Source of the DNA: Takifugu bimaculatus
Lineage: Eukaryota; Chordata; Actinopteri; Tetraodontiformes; Tetraodontidae
Length of the DNA stretch: 64,000 bases
Assembly (NCBI GenBank): GCA_004026145.2
Contig: CP034976.1
Location: forward strand, 9,314,969 to 9,378,968
Reading direction: 5' to 3'
The position numbers were made by a program, and so were the translations under genes. Every line of letters starts with the position of its first letter. Within the stretch, counting starts at the first letter, position 1. The notes beneath the pieces were generated by a model, which searched no databases, was not told where the DNA came from, and saw only the letters and a program-made list of their open reading frames with translations. Below, piece after piece: positions 11,752 through 23,400 of the stretch.

Positions 11752-11770
11752 TGGGTGTGGGTGTGTGTGT
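11715..11770. repeat. (GT)n microsatellite with GTGTGG variants
   Basis: A GT run that changes to GTGTGG/GTGGGT variants near its right end. Confidence 0.95.
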
Positions 11771-12097
11771 CCTGAAGGACCACACTTCACACCGCTGCTA
11801 TCCTGATCGCACTCCCAGTGTCAGAAAACCAGACTGTTTAAAGTCCCAGCAGACACGGGTGTTTTTAAATCACCTGCGCATCTCCGACGGAGTTTGAGAA
11901 TTTCTGGTCTTAATCAAAAGCCGGAATCAGCAGGAGCGCGGGGGCGTGCAGGAGATCCCCCGGTGCAGATTCAGCAGGTGAAGCTGGAGCTCCTGAGCGG
12001 TGGTTGTTGAATCTGAATGAGCAGCACGAGACTGAAGGATATACGACACGGAATCCTCCAGAGAACTTTAGGCTGAGAGACTGAATACAGAGGAGAT

Positions 12098-12115
12098 GGG
12101 GGGGGGGGGGGGGGG
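12098..12115. repeat. Poly-G(18) tract
   Basis: Eighteen consecutive G. Confidence 0.95.
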
Positions 12116-12907
12116 TGTTGACTTCTCTTCCTATAAACCTGACCAAGCTTTTATTTTAATTTTACCACTTTTAACATACACAGAGGAGAGATCACCGTCA
12201 GCGGCGCGGTGGTTTTTCATCAGGAGGAGGGTCGGGAATGTTGTTATTCCTGGGATCCTACAGCTAATTACAGAACAGGCAGGTCCCATCAGAACCACAA
12301 CAGCCCTCATTTTGATTGACAGGAAGAACTCAGCTCACCAATCAAGCTGCTTTCCACCTGCTGCGCAGACCAGAGCTGGAAAGAAGGAGCCGACGGTGGT
12401 GGCACATCTTTGGCTGCGTTCCCCTGGAGGTGATGATGCGGTGTCCATCTCTTCACCGTCTTCGCTGACTTCCCCCCCAAAACAGAGCCACAGTCTGCAG
12501 CGCTACATCAAGGAGCCCATTTGGCCTGATTAAAAACAACAGTTTGCAGTTAATCGTAATCAACGGTGCTCCGCGCCACATAAATCAGGGGAAAACATGC
12601 TGTTTATTTAAGAAGCAGGCATTCAATCATAGCAGGCGGCGCACAAAGGAAGACAAACGCGTGCAGGAGCGTTTTAGAACTCTTAGGAATCAACAGCTCC
12701 GCACAATAACCGAGGTTTCATCGAGCGCCACAAATAAGCCGAGCTTTTCACTAAAGTTTGAGTGAAAGTCCTGTGAAAGCCATCGACGCTCGTGCTCGAC
12801 CTCAGTCTGCACACGGCGGCTTTCAACAGCCGCCATGGAACGCACGCACATTCCGGATGAATGGAGGCGTGTTATATAAATCCGGTTACAAAGGCGTTGT
12901 AGAAGGC

Positions 12908-12919
12908 GGGGGGGGGGGG
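12908..12919. repeat. Poly-G(12) tract
   Basis: Twelve consecutive G. Confidence 0.95.
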
Positions 12920-15900
12920 TATCTGAGGTCTGTTCAGAGGGAACGACCTTCAGCCGGGAGGTTATTACTGGAAATCAATGTGACTTTATAACACTTATGA
13001 GGCGCCGTGCGGCCAGCAGAGCGCCTCCATCCCCGCTCACCATCAGCAGACCCCCGAGACGTCCTCTGATGGTACATTCCGGAGCTGCTGTGGGGTTATT
13101 ACATGTAATTACACATGCTAGCGTATCTAAGGAAGGCTGCCTGTTCACACAGGATGTTAGGAAACATTTCCCAACTAATTAGTTTGGGCATCTGAAACGA
13201 TCGGTGGTCTGTTCCAACCCCTCTGAGCATAATTTACACTGACAGAAGACTCAACCTTCTCCTCCTCCTCCTCGAGATTTCCCCACAGCGCTCAAACGAA
13301 CCGGATCAGCAGCCGCTCAGATGGAGCCAGACACCTTTTGGAGCTGCCTTCTTGTTATTTCCAACAGGATTCCAGCTTTCAGAGGACGGAACTGAAAACA
13401 ATGCAGGCGTATAAAAGTGAAAATGATCCTTGAGAGGAGCTTGTGCTCTTTAAGACTACAGCATTGTAGAGGAAGAACATATAATCCACTGGAATAGCTT
13501 CGTCCTATTGTCAGGGGCAGGAGGAAAATGGACGACTGCCTTCATGGATCTGACGTGTCCATTTTTAGACCGCACTGGGGGCGCAGAACCCGATCAGAGC
13601 TGACAGAATCGCATAACAAGTAGCAATAAAGAACAAATCTTCCGTAATTGCCGTGTCAGTCAAATCATGGAAGTGTGGTTTTAGCGCTGTTGGCTAATAA
13701 AACACATCAAGTCTCCAACCGTGATGCCTTCGAATTATGAAACACAATAAAATCTGAGGGTTAAAACTTATTTCCCGGAGGTTAAAGTTTAAAAAAGGCA
13801 CCGTTTCTTGCCATGTTCCTGGACAGATTAGCTGTTAGCATAAAACGCCTGCTGCTGCTGGTTTCCTGGGAATTTTCCGTGTTCAGTAACTGAGCCTTAT
13901 GATTGGTCAAAGGCTTCCTGTGTACCTTTGCACCATTAAGAGACGTGGGCATGTCTTGAGTTCAACTTGAAATAAAAGACAGAATCACCCCGTTGACCCA
14001 GAGTTGCTGCATGTTTCCCTGCTGTTTCAGTTGTCGGCGAACATTTGGTTGACTTTTCCCACCAGCTGTGCCCTGAGATCCTCCCGCAGGCACTCCTGTT
14101 AAATTTTAATCTACAAAAAATATAAGAGTAATGCTGCGGAGATTAACAGACAAAAGGTTTCTGACGTCAGAGGCAGGTCGCAGAGTGGATCAGCTCCTGT
14201 CTAAATAATGTGAAACCATCAAACCGGGTCAGGTGGGACTCTGGCACGTTTGAGTAATTCTGGACCAGCGGCTGAATCATCGGTCCTGTCAGACTGCAGG
14301 TGAAGCCCCTCGGTGGGGGGGGGCCTGCTCCCTGTCGTTATGGGATTAACTCCACTCTGACGGTCGCTCGTTCCACAGCACAAGTTTTCTTTACTGTTCT
14401 CAGATGTGGATCAGAAGGGCAGAACTTCTCCTCAGAACCACCGCGATGCTTCTCCCACCTTCACGCCAGCGTGCCCACCCAGAGATGTGGAGTCTAAATT
14501 AACTGGCCGCCGTTTCATTTTCCTGGCTGTTACTTTAATAGAAATGGCTGTTTTGTGGTTTGTTTTTTTAAATGAGAGTGCAGCAGTTCTGCCTGGACCG
14601 TCTGGGCCGCTGCGTGCATCAGTACCTCATCTGATTTACTGTAAAAGTGCGGCAGCAGCGTTGTGCTTTCAACATAATTAAGGGATAATGTTACAACAGC
14701 AACGTCTTAATAACGGAAGACTTTCGGTCCATTGGAATTGATCGGCGAGTCACCTCATTATCGGCTGAGACGGAACCTCCTGGTGGGTTTTGGCTCCTAG
14801 AATAATTGAAACTGGCTGTCGACATGATGGACGAGTCAATAAACCACAGAATGTGTGACAGTAACAGCATGGAAATGATCTCTGGCCAGCCTGACTGTTG
14901 GGGTTAGACAGAAATGTAGATTTTGCGGATGAACTTTTCCATAATATTCCCAGGAGGCAAAGTGCGACAATATAAACCAGCCAACTATCGGTTTGCGTAG
15001 AACTGCCCAATTCTGGGTGTACAGGAAGAAAGCCAGCGTTCACCTCCCCCTCCTCTGTCTTTGCTGCACTAATCCCTGGTTATTGGTTGGAGTTTTATGG
15101 GTTTGAAAGGTTTTCATTAGCTTTCCATTCGGCTCTGTTTACAGGCGTTTGATGGCACTTTCAGACCTGCCTCCTCATTAGTCACAGGAGCCACCGAGGT
15201 CCCCCCATTTGGGCTGTTATTAGCTCTGAGGACGCCGCTCCTTCATCTCCAAACATGCGAGTGGAACAAGACGAACCAATTTGCTGCGAGATGAACGCTT
15301 GTGTCAGGATTAAAAAAAACAACAACAACCACCCTTTAGACAGTTTCAAAGGGAGGTGGGTTGAATAAATTCAGCTTTTTAAAGCAACACCTAATTGGTT
15401 CCCCTACAGATGATGTGAACATATGAGCAGTTAAGTGACAGCAAACACAAGCTAAGCAGACATGACCGGCACAAGAATTATTAATCAAATATTGCTATTT
15501 GTAGAAACTATTTGACTCTAGCAGTGCCGGAGAAAAACTCTTTCTTTGTCATTTGATGCTGCAAGACTATGCTCTGAAGCTAAATCTGAGCTAAACGATC
15601 AAGGATGCGCTAATCTTCCTCATCCACTTTCATCAGGCAGGAGGCTCCAATCAGCCAGCCGGGGGCCGCTCACTCCAGAGGCTTCAAAACACGGAACAAA
15701 AGTAGGAAAATACAGCCTCACGGTCCAGCTTTTCTTGACTCGACTCTTCATCGCTGCTCCTTTCCAACCCTCCGCGACTCTGATTGGCCACTGCGCGCCG
15801 AGCTAGATGGTCAGGATGTAAACGGACGGGATAATGCCGTGATCACACATTGCAGACAACACCGGCACCACATGGTGTTCTTTTGTAGAATGCTCAGAGG

Positions 15901-16866
15901 GACTTATCGCACGTCTAAGCTACGTTCTTCCACTTCAGAACAAGAGGAAGAAAAGACTAAACCAGACTGCTGACTGCTGCCGCTCCCCAGGCAAGCTTTA
16001 AATGGTACAGAAAACAGTTTTGCTTCGGGTGTGTGTGTGTGTTTTATCCTCCCAAAGCGGCGACGGACTGTAAATCATAGACAACCCGGACAGAATCTCA
16101 GCGTCAGCGATTTACAGCCATTAGAAGGCCTTTGACTGGTCAATAATAGATAAGGCTTAATGGCTTCTTTGCAGCTGCTTCTGGCTGTATTTGACAAGTA
16201 ATGAATGTAAAAGATGGCGGCAACAGGGGTCACGTGGTTATCGGGCTATTTTGGTCCTGACTTTTTCTTCTTTCCCAGGCCCTGACTCACCAAACCTCTA
16301 TCTTTATCTCTCCCTGTCTCTAAATATATATGTATATGAATTAATCAAAGGCTCCAGATTTACTTCATGCTTCAGGGTTTTGTGTCCTTCCTACGTCACG
16401 AACCGCTGCTCTGTGGCTCTGTGGCTCCCTCCCGCTGCTGCTGCCGCTCCTCCGCCTGCGTGTGCGTGTGATAAGGCGGGGAACGTTATACATGGCTGCC
16501 GTCAGTCCCCATGTGTGCCCTGAGATGGAGGTAAGGCAGCACAAACGTATCTGAAACAGCGCCGCCTCTTTTAGGTCCAGACTGTCCTCACACAGATAGA
16601 AAAGCCTTTGTATGAAACACTGCGGCGTTAATCATAATTTAATCTTTTGGACCAGTTTTGTCGCAGACGTCACTTCATCCCTGATGGAGTGGGTCTTGAC
16701 ACAAGTCAGCGGTTCAGAGCATTTCCAGCTGTAATTAGGGGTCTTTTCCCAGTTGGCACCTTGGCTGCTCCAATCTCTCGTATTGGGAGATAATTGAGCA
16801 GTAAAATTTAAGGCTGGAAGATACTTCACACACAGTGGCTCATTCATTGAGGAAATGGCAGGCCTG
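12920..16866. other. Non-coding DNA, no gene recognised
   Basis: Unique-looking sequence with short chance reading frames only. No RNA gene, exon or transposase remnant was recognised. Confidence 0.5.
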
Positions 16867-16881
16867 TCAGCAGGGGGCGCT
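16867..16881 (+). promoter_or_regulatory. CTCF-like motif
   Basis: TCAGCAGGGGGCGCT matches 13 of 14 positions of the CTCF core consensus CCASYAGRKGGCRS. A second, same-strand match lies about 160 bp to the right. Binding is inferred. Confidence 0.45.
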
Positions 16882-17025
16882 ATGCTCTGGATCAATACAT
16901 ACTTGGGCCCATTTGTTGGAATTTAAAAACCTTTATCCCTTAAAAATGTAGCCTAATTAAAAATGCAATACTTAAAAATAAATGGGTTGTATCAATCAAT
17001 GTCTATCTTCACACTCTCTACCTGA

Positions 17026-17040
17026 CCACTAGGGGGCGTA
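17026..17040 (+). promoter_or_regulatory. CTCF-like motif
   Basis: CCACTAGGGGGCGT (13 of 14 core positions) in the same orientation as the motif at 16867-16881. Together they form a candidate insulator between the retrotransposon side and ptpru. Confidence 0.5.
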
Positions 17041-18280
17041 ATAAACAGCAGAGGTTTATGTGTCTTTGTGCAAATAACAAATCTTGATGTCAGACGTTTT
17101 CTGATTGTTCCAAGCGGGCATGGCCAGATGCAACACAAGCCCAAACACTAATGGTCAAAACACACACCGTCATCCGTCTGCTTGAATATTTAGACTTTAA
17201 ACTGTCCTGCAGCATAACAAAGGAGGGGGTGAAACGCCATAGATCTGCGTTCATTCTCCTGCACCTGTCGCCTGTGCAAAGGTGGGAAGATTTGTGGGGC
17301 GGAAACTGTCGAGCCAGAACCATATTTCAAATGTTTAAAAGTAGGGAGAATTTAAGCCCTCAGCCGCTGCCAGGCTGCTCGATGCGGTGGAAGTCTCTGC
17401 GGACAGCTGAACAAGTGCGATAAGGAGTGAGCCAACCCAGAAAGAGAGGACACAAGACACAAGCAGAGATGAGAGACAAAACCAGGCAAGTTGAAGCAAC
17501 CTCAGTACCGCTTCCAAACAAACAAAAGCTCCACATGATCATTTCCTTTTTTGAAAAAAATATCAGTTTAAAACTTTGGGTTGCGGCAGGAAGTGAAATA
17601 ATCCTGAAAGAAGACGGAGCGAAATCCGACGCCCGGGTCTGTGTATCCTTCAGCCCCTGTGGTTCCGAGGCTCTATTTTTAGAGGAGGAGGCAGAGATGG
17701 AGTCGGATTGCCGTCATTGTCTGATTGCGGTGTTACTGATAAAGAGAAGTCTCTGCTCTGAAACGCCACCTGGGGTTTCAGGGCGATCAGATTCATCCAC
17801 TCCCTCACCCGCTCGCAGCAACAGTCATCTGAAGGTGTTACAGCTCATTTTCTGTCCCCCTTAATAGAGATTTTAGCGGAGAGGGCAGCAAATCAGTTGA
17901 CTACAGCTTATCAAACAAGGGTAAAATGGGATATTGTTAGCCGTAGCAGCTATAGAACACTAAAGAGATTCTCTGTCTAACAACAGAGGGCAGGCATTGG
18001 TCACATGGGTGCATTCTAATCATGTTCTTGCATAAAGAGAACGGAGGGAGTCTTTGTGGCACCCCTGCTGATCATCTGCATGTTGGCGAAGGTCTCACAG
18101 AGCATTTCCTACCACCCCTAAACATCAGGTTTGTATAAATCTGCATCCCCGAATTCTTCTGTAAAGTAGATAAGTCGTATCTGTCCTTGGCATTAGAGCG
18201 GCAGACGGGAGCTCCGACTGTGAAATAAAGCCCGGCAGAAAGGAAACATTTACCGGCACGCTCGCATCATCACGCAGCAC

Positions 18281-18320
18281 ATGATGATGACGACGATGAT
18301 GATGATGATGATGATGATGA
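18281..18320. repeat. (ATG)n trinucleotide repeat
   Basis: ATG/ACG triplets, pure ATG from about 18295. Non-coding context. Confidence 0.9.
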
Positions 18321-19347
18321 CTGCAGCACATCTGAGCGAGCGTGTTCTGCTTAGTTTTCATTAACTGTTTTCCTTCGCGAGCCGTTTTGGAGCTGCAGCC
18401 TCCTCGGTCGCTCCGTCTCCGCTGCGCCCCTGCTGCACTGTGGCTGCCTGACAGGAAGGAACGCGCCTCCTCAAAGAAATCATCACAAATTGGCCTTTTT
18501 CTTCCCGTCAGAGAACAAAACCTGTTCTCCCGATTTCCTTTCTCCATGCATCACCATTCCGCCCGCTCAGACAGAGTCAAAGGGAGCCGGAATTTCTCCG
18601 AGGCCTCTGCTGTTGTGCTGCCTTCATGGGCGTCGATGAGGCTTCATCTTTACCTCTTTAAACCCGCGCGGCGTAGCTGATGTGATCTGCATTGACCACG
18701 GCTCCCCGTGTACCTGCCGAGCTGCTGCCTCGGAAACTCTGCGTGGAAGAGCGAGACGAGGGACCGGGGCAAAATTCCAAACGTAGAAAGAAGAGGGCTG
18801 CAGCCACGGATGGGGAGCTCCAGTTAGCATTCCCAGAACGCTGTTAATGACGAAACATCCCGATCCCCCACAGCCGTACGCTGCCTTCATTTCACCCAAA
18901 TGATGAGGCAACCTCCCAGAATTCATAGAGGCTTTTTTCCTCTCCATGTTCAACATTTATCAATCAATACAAATTCAATTGATGCACATAAGCAGCCTTT
19001 CAGCAGCCGCAGAGATCCGTCGGTCCAAACACCCAACGTCTGCAGCCATTCCACTCTTTGTGGCTGAAATATTGATTGATGAGCGCGATCATCCTCCAGT
19101 TAGCTACAGATGGAGGGTCTCGCTGAACCTCGTCTGACAACAAGTGCTGCGTCTGCCCTCTTCAACTGTGACCGTACGACAGAAGGCAGCATAAAAACGA
19201 TGAATAATAACAGGATTGACTCCTTTCCTCCCCTAGGGAGGACCTCCATATGGAGCTTTAGAGCAACAAATTAAATCACATATGTTTCAGCATCTGCCTG
19301 ATCCTTTTGGCATTTGCCAAGACAGGAAACATTGCTGTACGTGCACT

Positions 19348-19363
19348 CCCCCCCCCCCCCCCC
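19348..19363. repeat. Poly-C(16) tract
   Basis: Sixteen consecutive C. Confidence 0.95.
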
Positions 19364-20070
19364 ATCCCCGGTGTCTGCAGGCGCCATTAGAGCCTTTTGA
19401 GCTGAGCAGCCGCTGTAATGAACCTGCCGTCGGTGTGACGTGCCGATATTATGGAGCCCTTGTCGGGAACGTCACTCAGGAAAGGAGCTTTTTCTTCACA
19501 ACGTTCATTTTCGACAGATGCCGTGCCGCGCTTCAGGTTTGACATTTGTTCTCTGCAACTTTCCTGCGCCTCTGAAAGAGCCTCACACAGCCGTTCCTAC
19601 AAGAATTTTCGAGTGTTGCGTTTTGCTTTTAGCAGTAAATTTAGCTGTTGACTGACAATTATGAGCGAGGGCGTTAAAGGCAACTCGTGCTTCAGTCTGT
19701 GCGCGTATGGTGGATTTATGGCCTCCTTTTCTGTGCATAATTGTGTCTCAAAGAGATGGTTCCTTTCAAGGGCTTGATCTAAATCAGTAATCCTGTATAA
19801 ACGCGTCCGTTTTCTGTCTGGTGGATGAGTGAAAGAGCATTCGGTGTCCTTCATCACTGCCACAAATCTCCAACTGGAGACACGCTGCAAACAAGCCGCT
19901 AAGAGTCTCACACAAGGACAAGAGGAGTTGTGACGAGGGCCAAGATTAATGTTAGCAGAGAACTTCCCCCCTCTCACACTCATACACAAACATCTTCGTA
20001 TATCTATCTTTGTGAGGACTTCTAGTAACATCATACAGGACCCAGCTCTTTACCCTAACCATTTCAAATA

Positions 20071-20227
20071 AACCTTAACCCTAAACCCTTACCTTAACCC
20101 TAAACCCTAAACCCTTACCTTAACCCTAAACCCTTACCTTAACCCTAAACCCTTACCTTAATCCTAAACCCTTACCCCTAAACCCTTACCTTAACCCTAA
20201 ACCCTTACCTTAACCCTAAACCCTAAA
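20071..20227. repeat. Telomere-like minisatellite
   Basis: Tandem copies of a roughly 19 bp unit, CCTTAACCCTAAACCCTTA, with shorter variants. CCCTAA is the C-rich strand of the vertebrate telomere repeat. The array is internal and irregular, so it is an interstitial telomere-like tract and not a chromosome end. Confidence 0.85.
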
Positions 20228-20362
20228 GGAACTCTAATTCTAACTTCAATCTTAAAATGTTTGAAGTTGTGAGGACCAGCAAAATGGCCCCATATTGCTA
20301 AAATGTCCTCAGTTTGCCAGTAGATTGAGTATTTTGGTACTCAATATGTATCAGACACAAGG

Positions 20363-20363
<1 letters not shown>

Positions 20364-20423
<60 letters not shown>
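20364..20423. repeat. (CA)n microsatellite
   Basis: About 29 uninterrupted CA units. Confidence 0.97.
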
Positions 20424-20425
<2 letters not shown>

Positions 20426-23400
20426 CTGCTTTTTCCAGACTGGTTTCAAAATGATTGAGACGGCGCGACTCTCCTGAGAGGGAAGCAGCCGGTACAACAA
20501 GGTGTGTGTGTGAGATGTGAGTGGCGCTGGAGAGCGTCGCAGCCAGAAAACGGCCTGTGTTCATGTCTCACTCTGACATCAGGGTTGCAAGTGACTGACA
20601 CAGGAAGCAGCAGCAGGAGGGGTTTGACTCAAAACTGCAGCCCTTGATGGATTTTAGCACGCTGCTCATGACTCCACCTGTCCCTTTGAGCCTGCCATTT
20701 TTTCTAAATGCAGCTCTTTGCTTTCTAATTTACACAGGATGAATATATTTAATAATATGCGTGATGCCGTCCATGTTTTCCTGTTGAGCCTGCTGTGTTA
20801 TTGTCAGTAGCTGCAACCATCTCACTTTAGCTGATTTGGCCCAAATTCCACTCTCTATTTGTTATTCCCCTCTTGTGCCGGGCTGTGCCTGCCCGCCAGT
20901 CAGGGAGCAGGATCATTGTCATGGATCCTGCAATCAACCTGCACCCAAATTTTCCTGCATTATAGGGACATCTTGGCTCAGTACGCTGTGAAATCCTGTG
21001 GCAAATGAATCCTCCATCACCTCTCAAGTCAGTCGTCGGAGGCGAGGACGGCACTTTGCAACAGTTGCACTTTCCCGGTGTCGACCACTTCAGTGGAGGA
21101 GTTTTCTGTCCACACTCGCTCCTCAAACCTGAACAGACTGCTCAGCGCGCCCACAAAATGCTCCGATTTTCCAGAATTTAACAGATTAATCACATCAGTC
21201 ATCCACTTTATCTGCTGGAGCTTTTTTAGAAGAATAAAATTAACTTATTTAAAAAAGATTTTCACTCCTGAAAATGACTCATAATAAATTATAAATGACT
21301 AATAACTAATTGTTTGTACGTTAGCCAGAGTGTCCATTTTAGGCTACTGTAGAAACGTGGATTAGCCAAGACAGGAAGGAGAATACTGCGAATATACTTT
21401 TAAAATCTGATTCATGAGTTGAAGGAATCCCTGCCATTAGCATGCTGGTGTTGCTACACACATTGAAAATCTAAGATGGCACTTTAAATGTTCTTCCTCA
21501 TGTTTCTGTACATTTCTGTGTATTCTGGGTCTTTAATCGTTCTGATGCCTGTGTCGACTTCCTGCACTGAACAGCCCAGTGAAACACACCAAAACCAGCA
21601 TGCAAATATAAGCCGCTCCTAAGAGTTTTGGAACCCCAGAAATGTGCCCGCATGTGCGTGCGTGCGCGCGTTTGACTGTATTGATCACTCGACGTGGGCG
21701 GGAGAAAAGCAGCGACTTCTCAGGTAGGAGAGATAATATTATCAAAGATGTTCAAAAGCCCAGGCAATATCACTGGGTGGGATAAGAGCACAGCAGCAGT
21801 TGAATGGGGGTCCATTATTGCCGGCGGAGGATTTCTGATGATGTTTGTGAAAGCTATTATAACACAGAAATTGAAAGAAGTGAGCGCTCAATACAAAGTG
21901 CTCTCCACCATCACTGGCTATTTATTTCAGGGGCTCCCCTCTGAATTGAAAGCCATCTAACTTTAGTAAAGGGGAAGAGGAAAGGGAAGAAAGAGGGTTG
22001 ATTCAGCTTGCAAAACACATCCCGAAACGCAGAGTGGCTCCGCCCACCTTCAGTAATGTACAATAAAACTCCCCTGGGCAGGCTGCTGACAGCGTCTTTG
22101 TTATCTGTTTCATCTTAACAAGTTTTTCACGGCACTCCCACAATCTCCCCGACAGCCTTTGCTCGTTTGAAAAATGTAAATCCTGAACATCTCGGTGAGG
22201 CTTGGGCCCTTTACAGCTCACTTAAAATCAGTAAATATTTATAATCCCTCCATGTTCCAAGGTCTGTCTTAAACATAAATCTGGCTCAGGACAAGTGACA
22301 TGAATAATTCAGAGAGGATCGCTACGTTTCCTCTTCCATTATGAAACCAAATGATACAGGAACAAAGGAGGGGGGGGGGGGGTTTACGACCTCTCGTGCA
22401 CGCTTGGATGCAAATGCTAAAACATTTTAAGGGGCATTTTTCATCTGTGCTTTGAGGGAGAGGTAAAAGAGGGTCGTTTAAGCCGATTTCGGCATCTGTT
22501 GAAGAGAACTGGCGCCGACCATGTGGCTGTTTGTCTTCATCTTAAATCTCGGCAGATTCTCTCCTCATTTGCTATTCACGCCTTTACTCAAACACTTGTT
22601 TTTCTCCACAGAGGAGAATTCACACAACCCACCAGCTCCACACTTCCCATCCTGTACCAGTGCAGAACAAGGACGCGCTGCCTCACTCAGCTGCACGTGT
22701 TTAAAGCACCTGGAGACCGTTCTGTTTGTACGAAACGCTGTTTAAATAAAGCATTGAATTTGTCATTGTTACGTAGTTTTGAGGCCTCATTATTGTTCTA
22801 CCTGCACCAGCTTTTGGTTGAACTTTAGCGTTAGCTTGCGTTATTGTTTGACACCTGCCCTTTGCACCACATTTGTGGAGGATTTACATCCAGCACGTGT
22901 TCAGACGTGCTGGGCTGTGCTCTCAGCGCACGCCTGTCACCCACCAAAAGGGGGAAATATGGCTTTAATAAGAATACTGACAGTCACAGGAGATCTCACA
23001 CCCATAGTGGACCAACATTAGCTGCTGGCACAGACGCCTGCACACGTAAATAAAGTCCCGGTTGGGTGGCTCCAGAAGCAGCCAGATTGACGCCTCCCTT
23101 GCTTGGTTCTGGGAGGTACACGGGATTTAGGCGGTGCGAAGCGCTTCGGTGTGAGCAAAAAATGCAATTTCTGTCTGCTTTGAGGGATTAAATGTTAGTA
23201 CGACAATCTCTCTATTTGAGGGATTAATTTGTATCTGAGACAGTGTGGACCGGCCTCACGAGAACCGTCGGCATCATTCCGGCCCCGAATTGGTCTCAAT
23301 GAGGCAAAAGTGGGATGAAGGCTCACGCACGGATCAAGGAGCACTGGCGTGCACGTGGCAGCTTAGTCGAGTTTTGCCATTTGACACAGTGCAAAGCTGT

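Larger units (their letters stand above)
20001..20423. repeat. Composite repeat: GTGAGGAC boxes, telomere-like minisatellite, (CA)n
   Basis: TATCTTTGTGAGGACTTCTA (20005-20024) opens the block, and a second TGTGAGGACC lies at 20268-20277. Between them is the CCCTAA-rich minisatellite. A CA microsatellite follows at 20364-20423. Related GTCCTCAC sequences occur at 6858 and 60075, also near CA/TG tracts, so this looks like a dispersed repeat unit. Confidence 0.6.

Noticed and set aside
20071..20227. True telomere end
   Set aside because: The array is internal, irregular and flanked by ordinary sequence on both sides.
21694..21960. 88-codon plus-strand frame with a hydrophobic centre
   Set aside because: Reads plausibly but matches no family I recognise. 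It is isolated, with no promoter or splice evidence.
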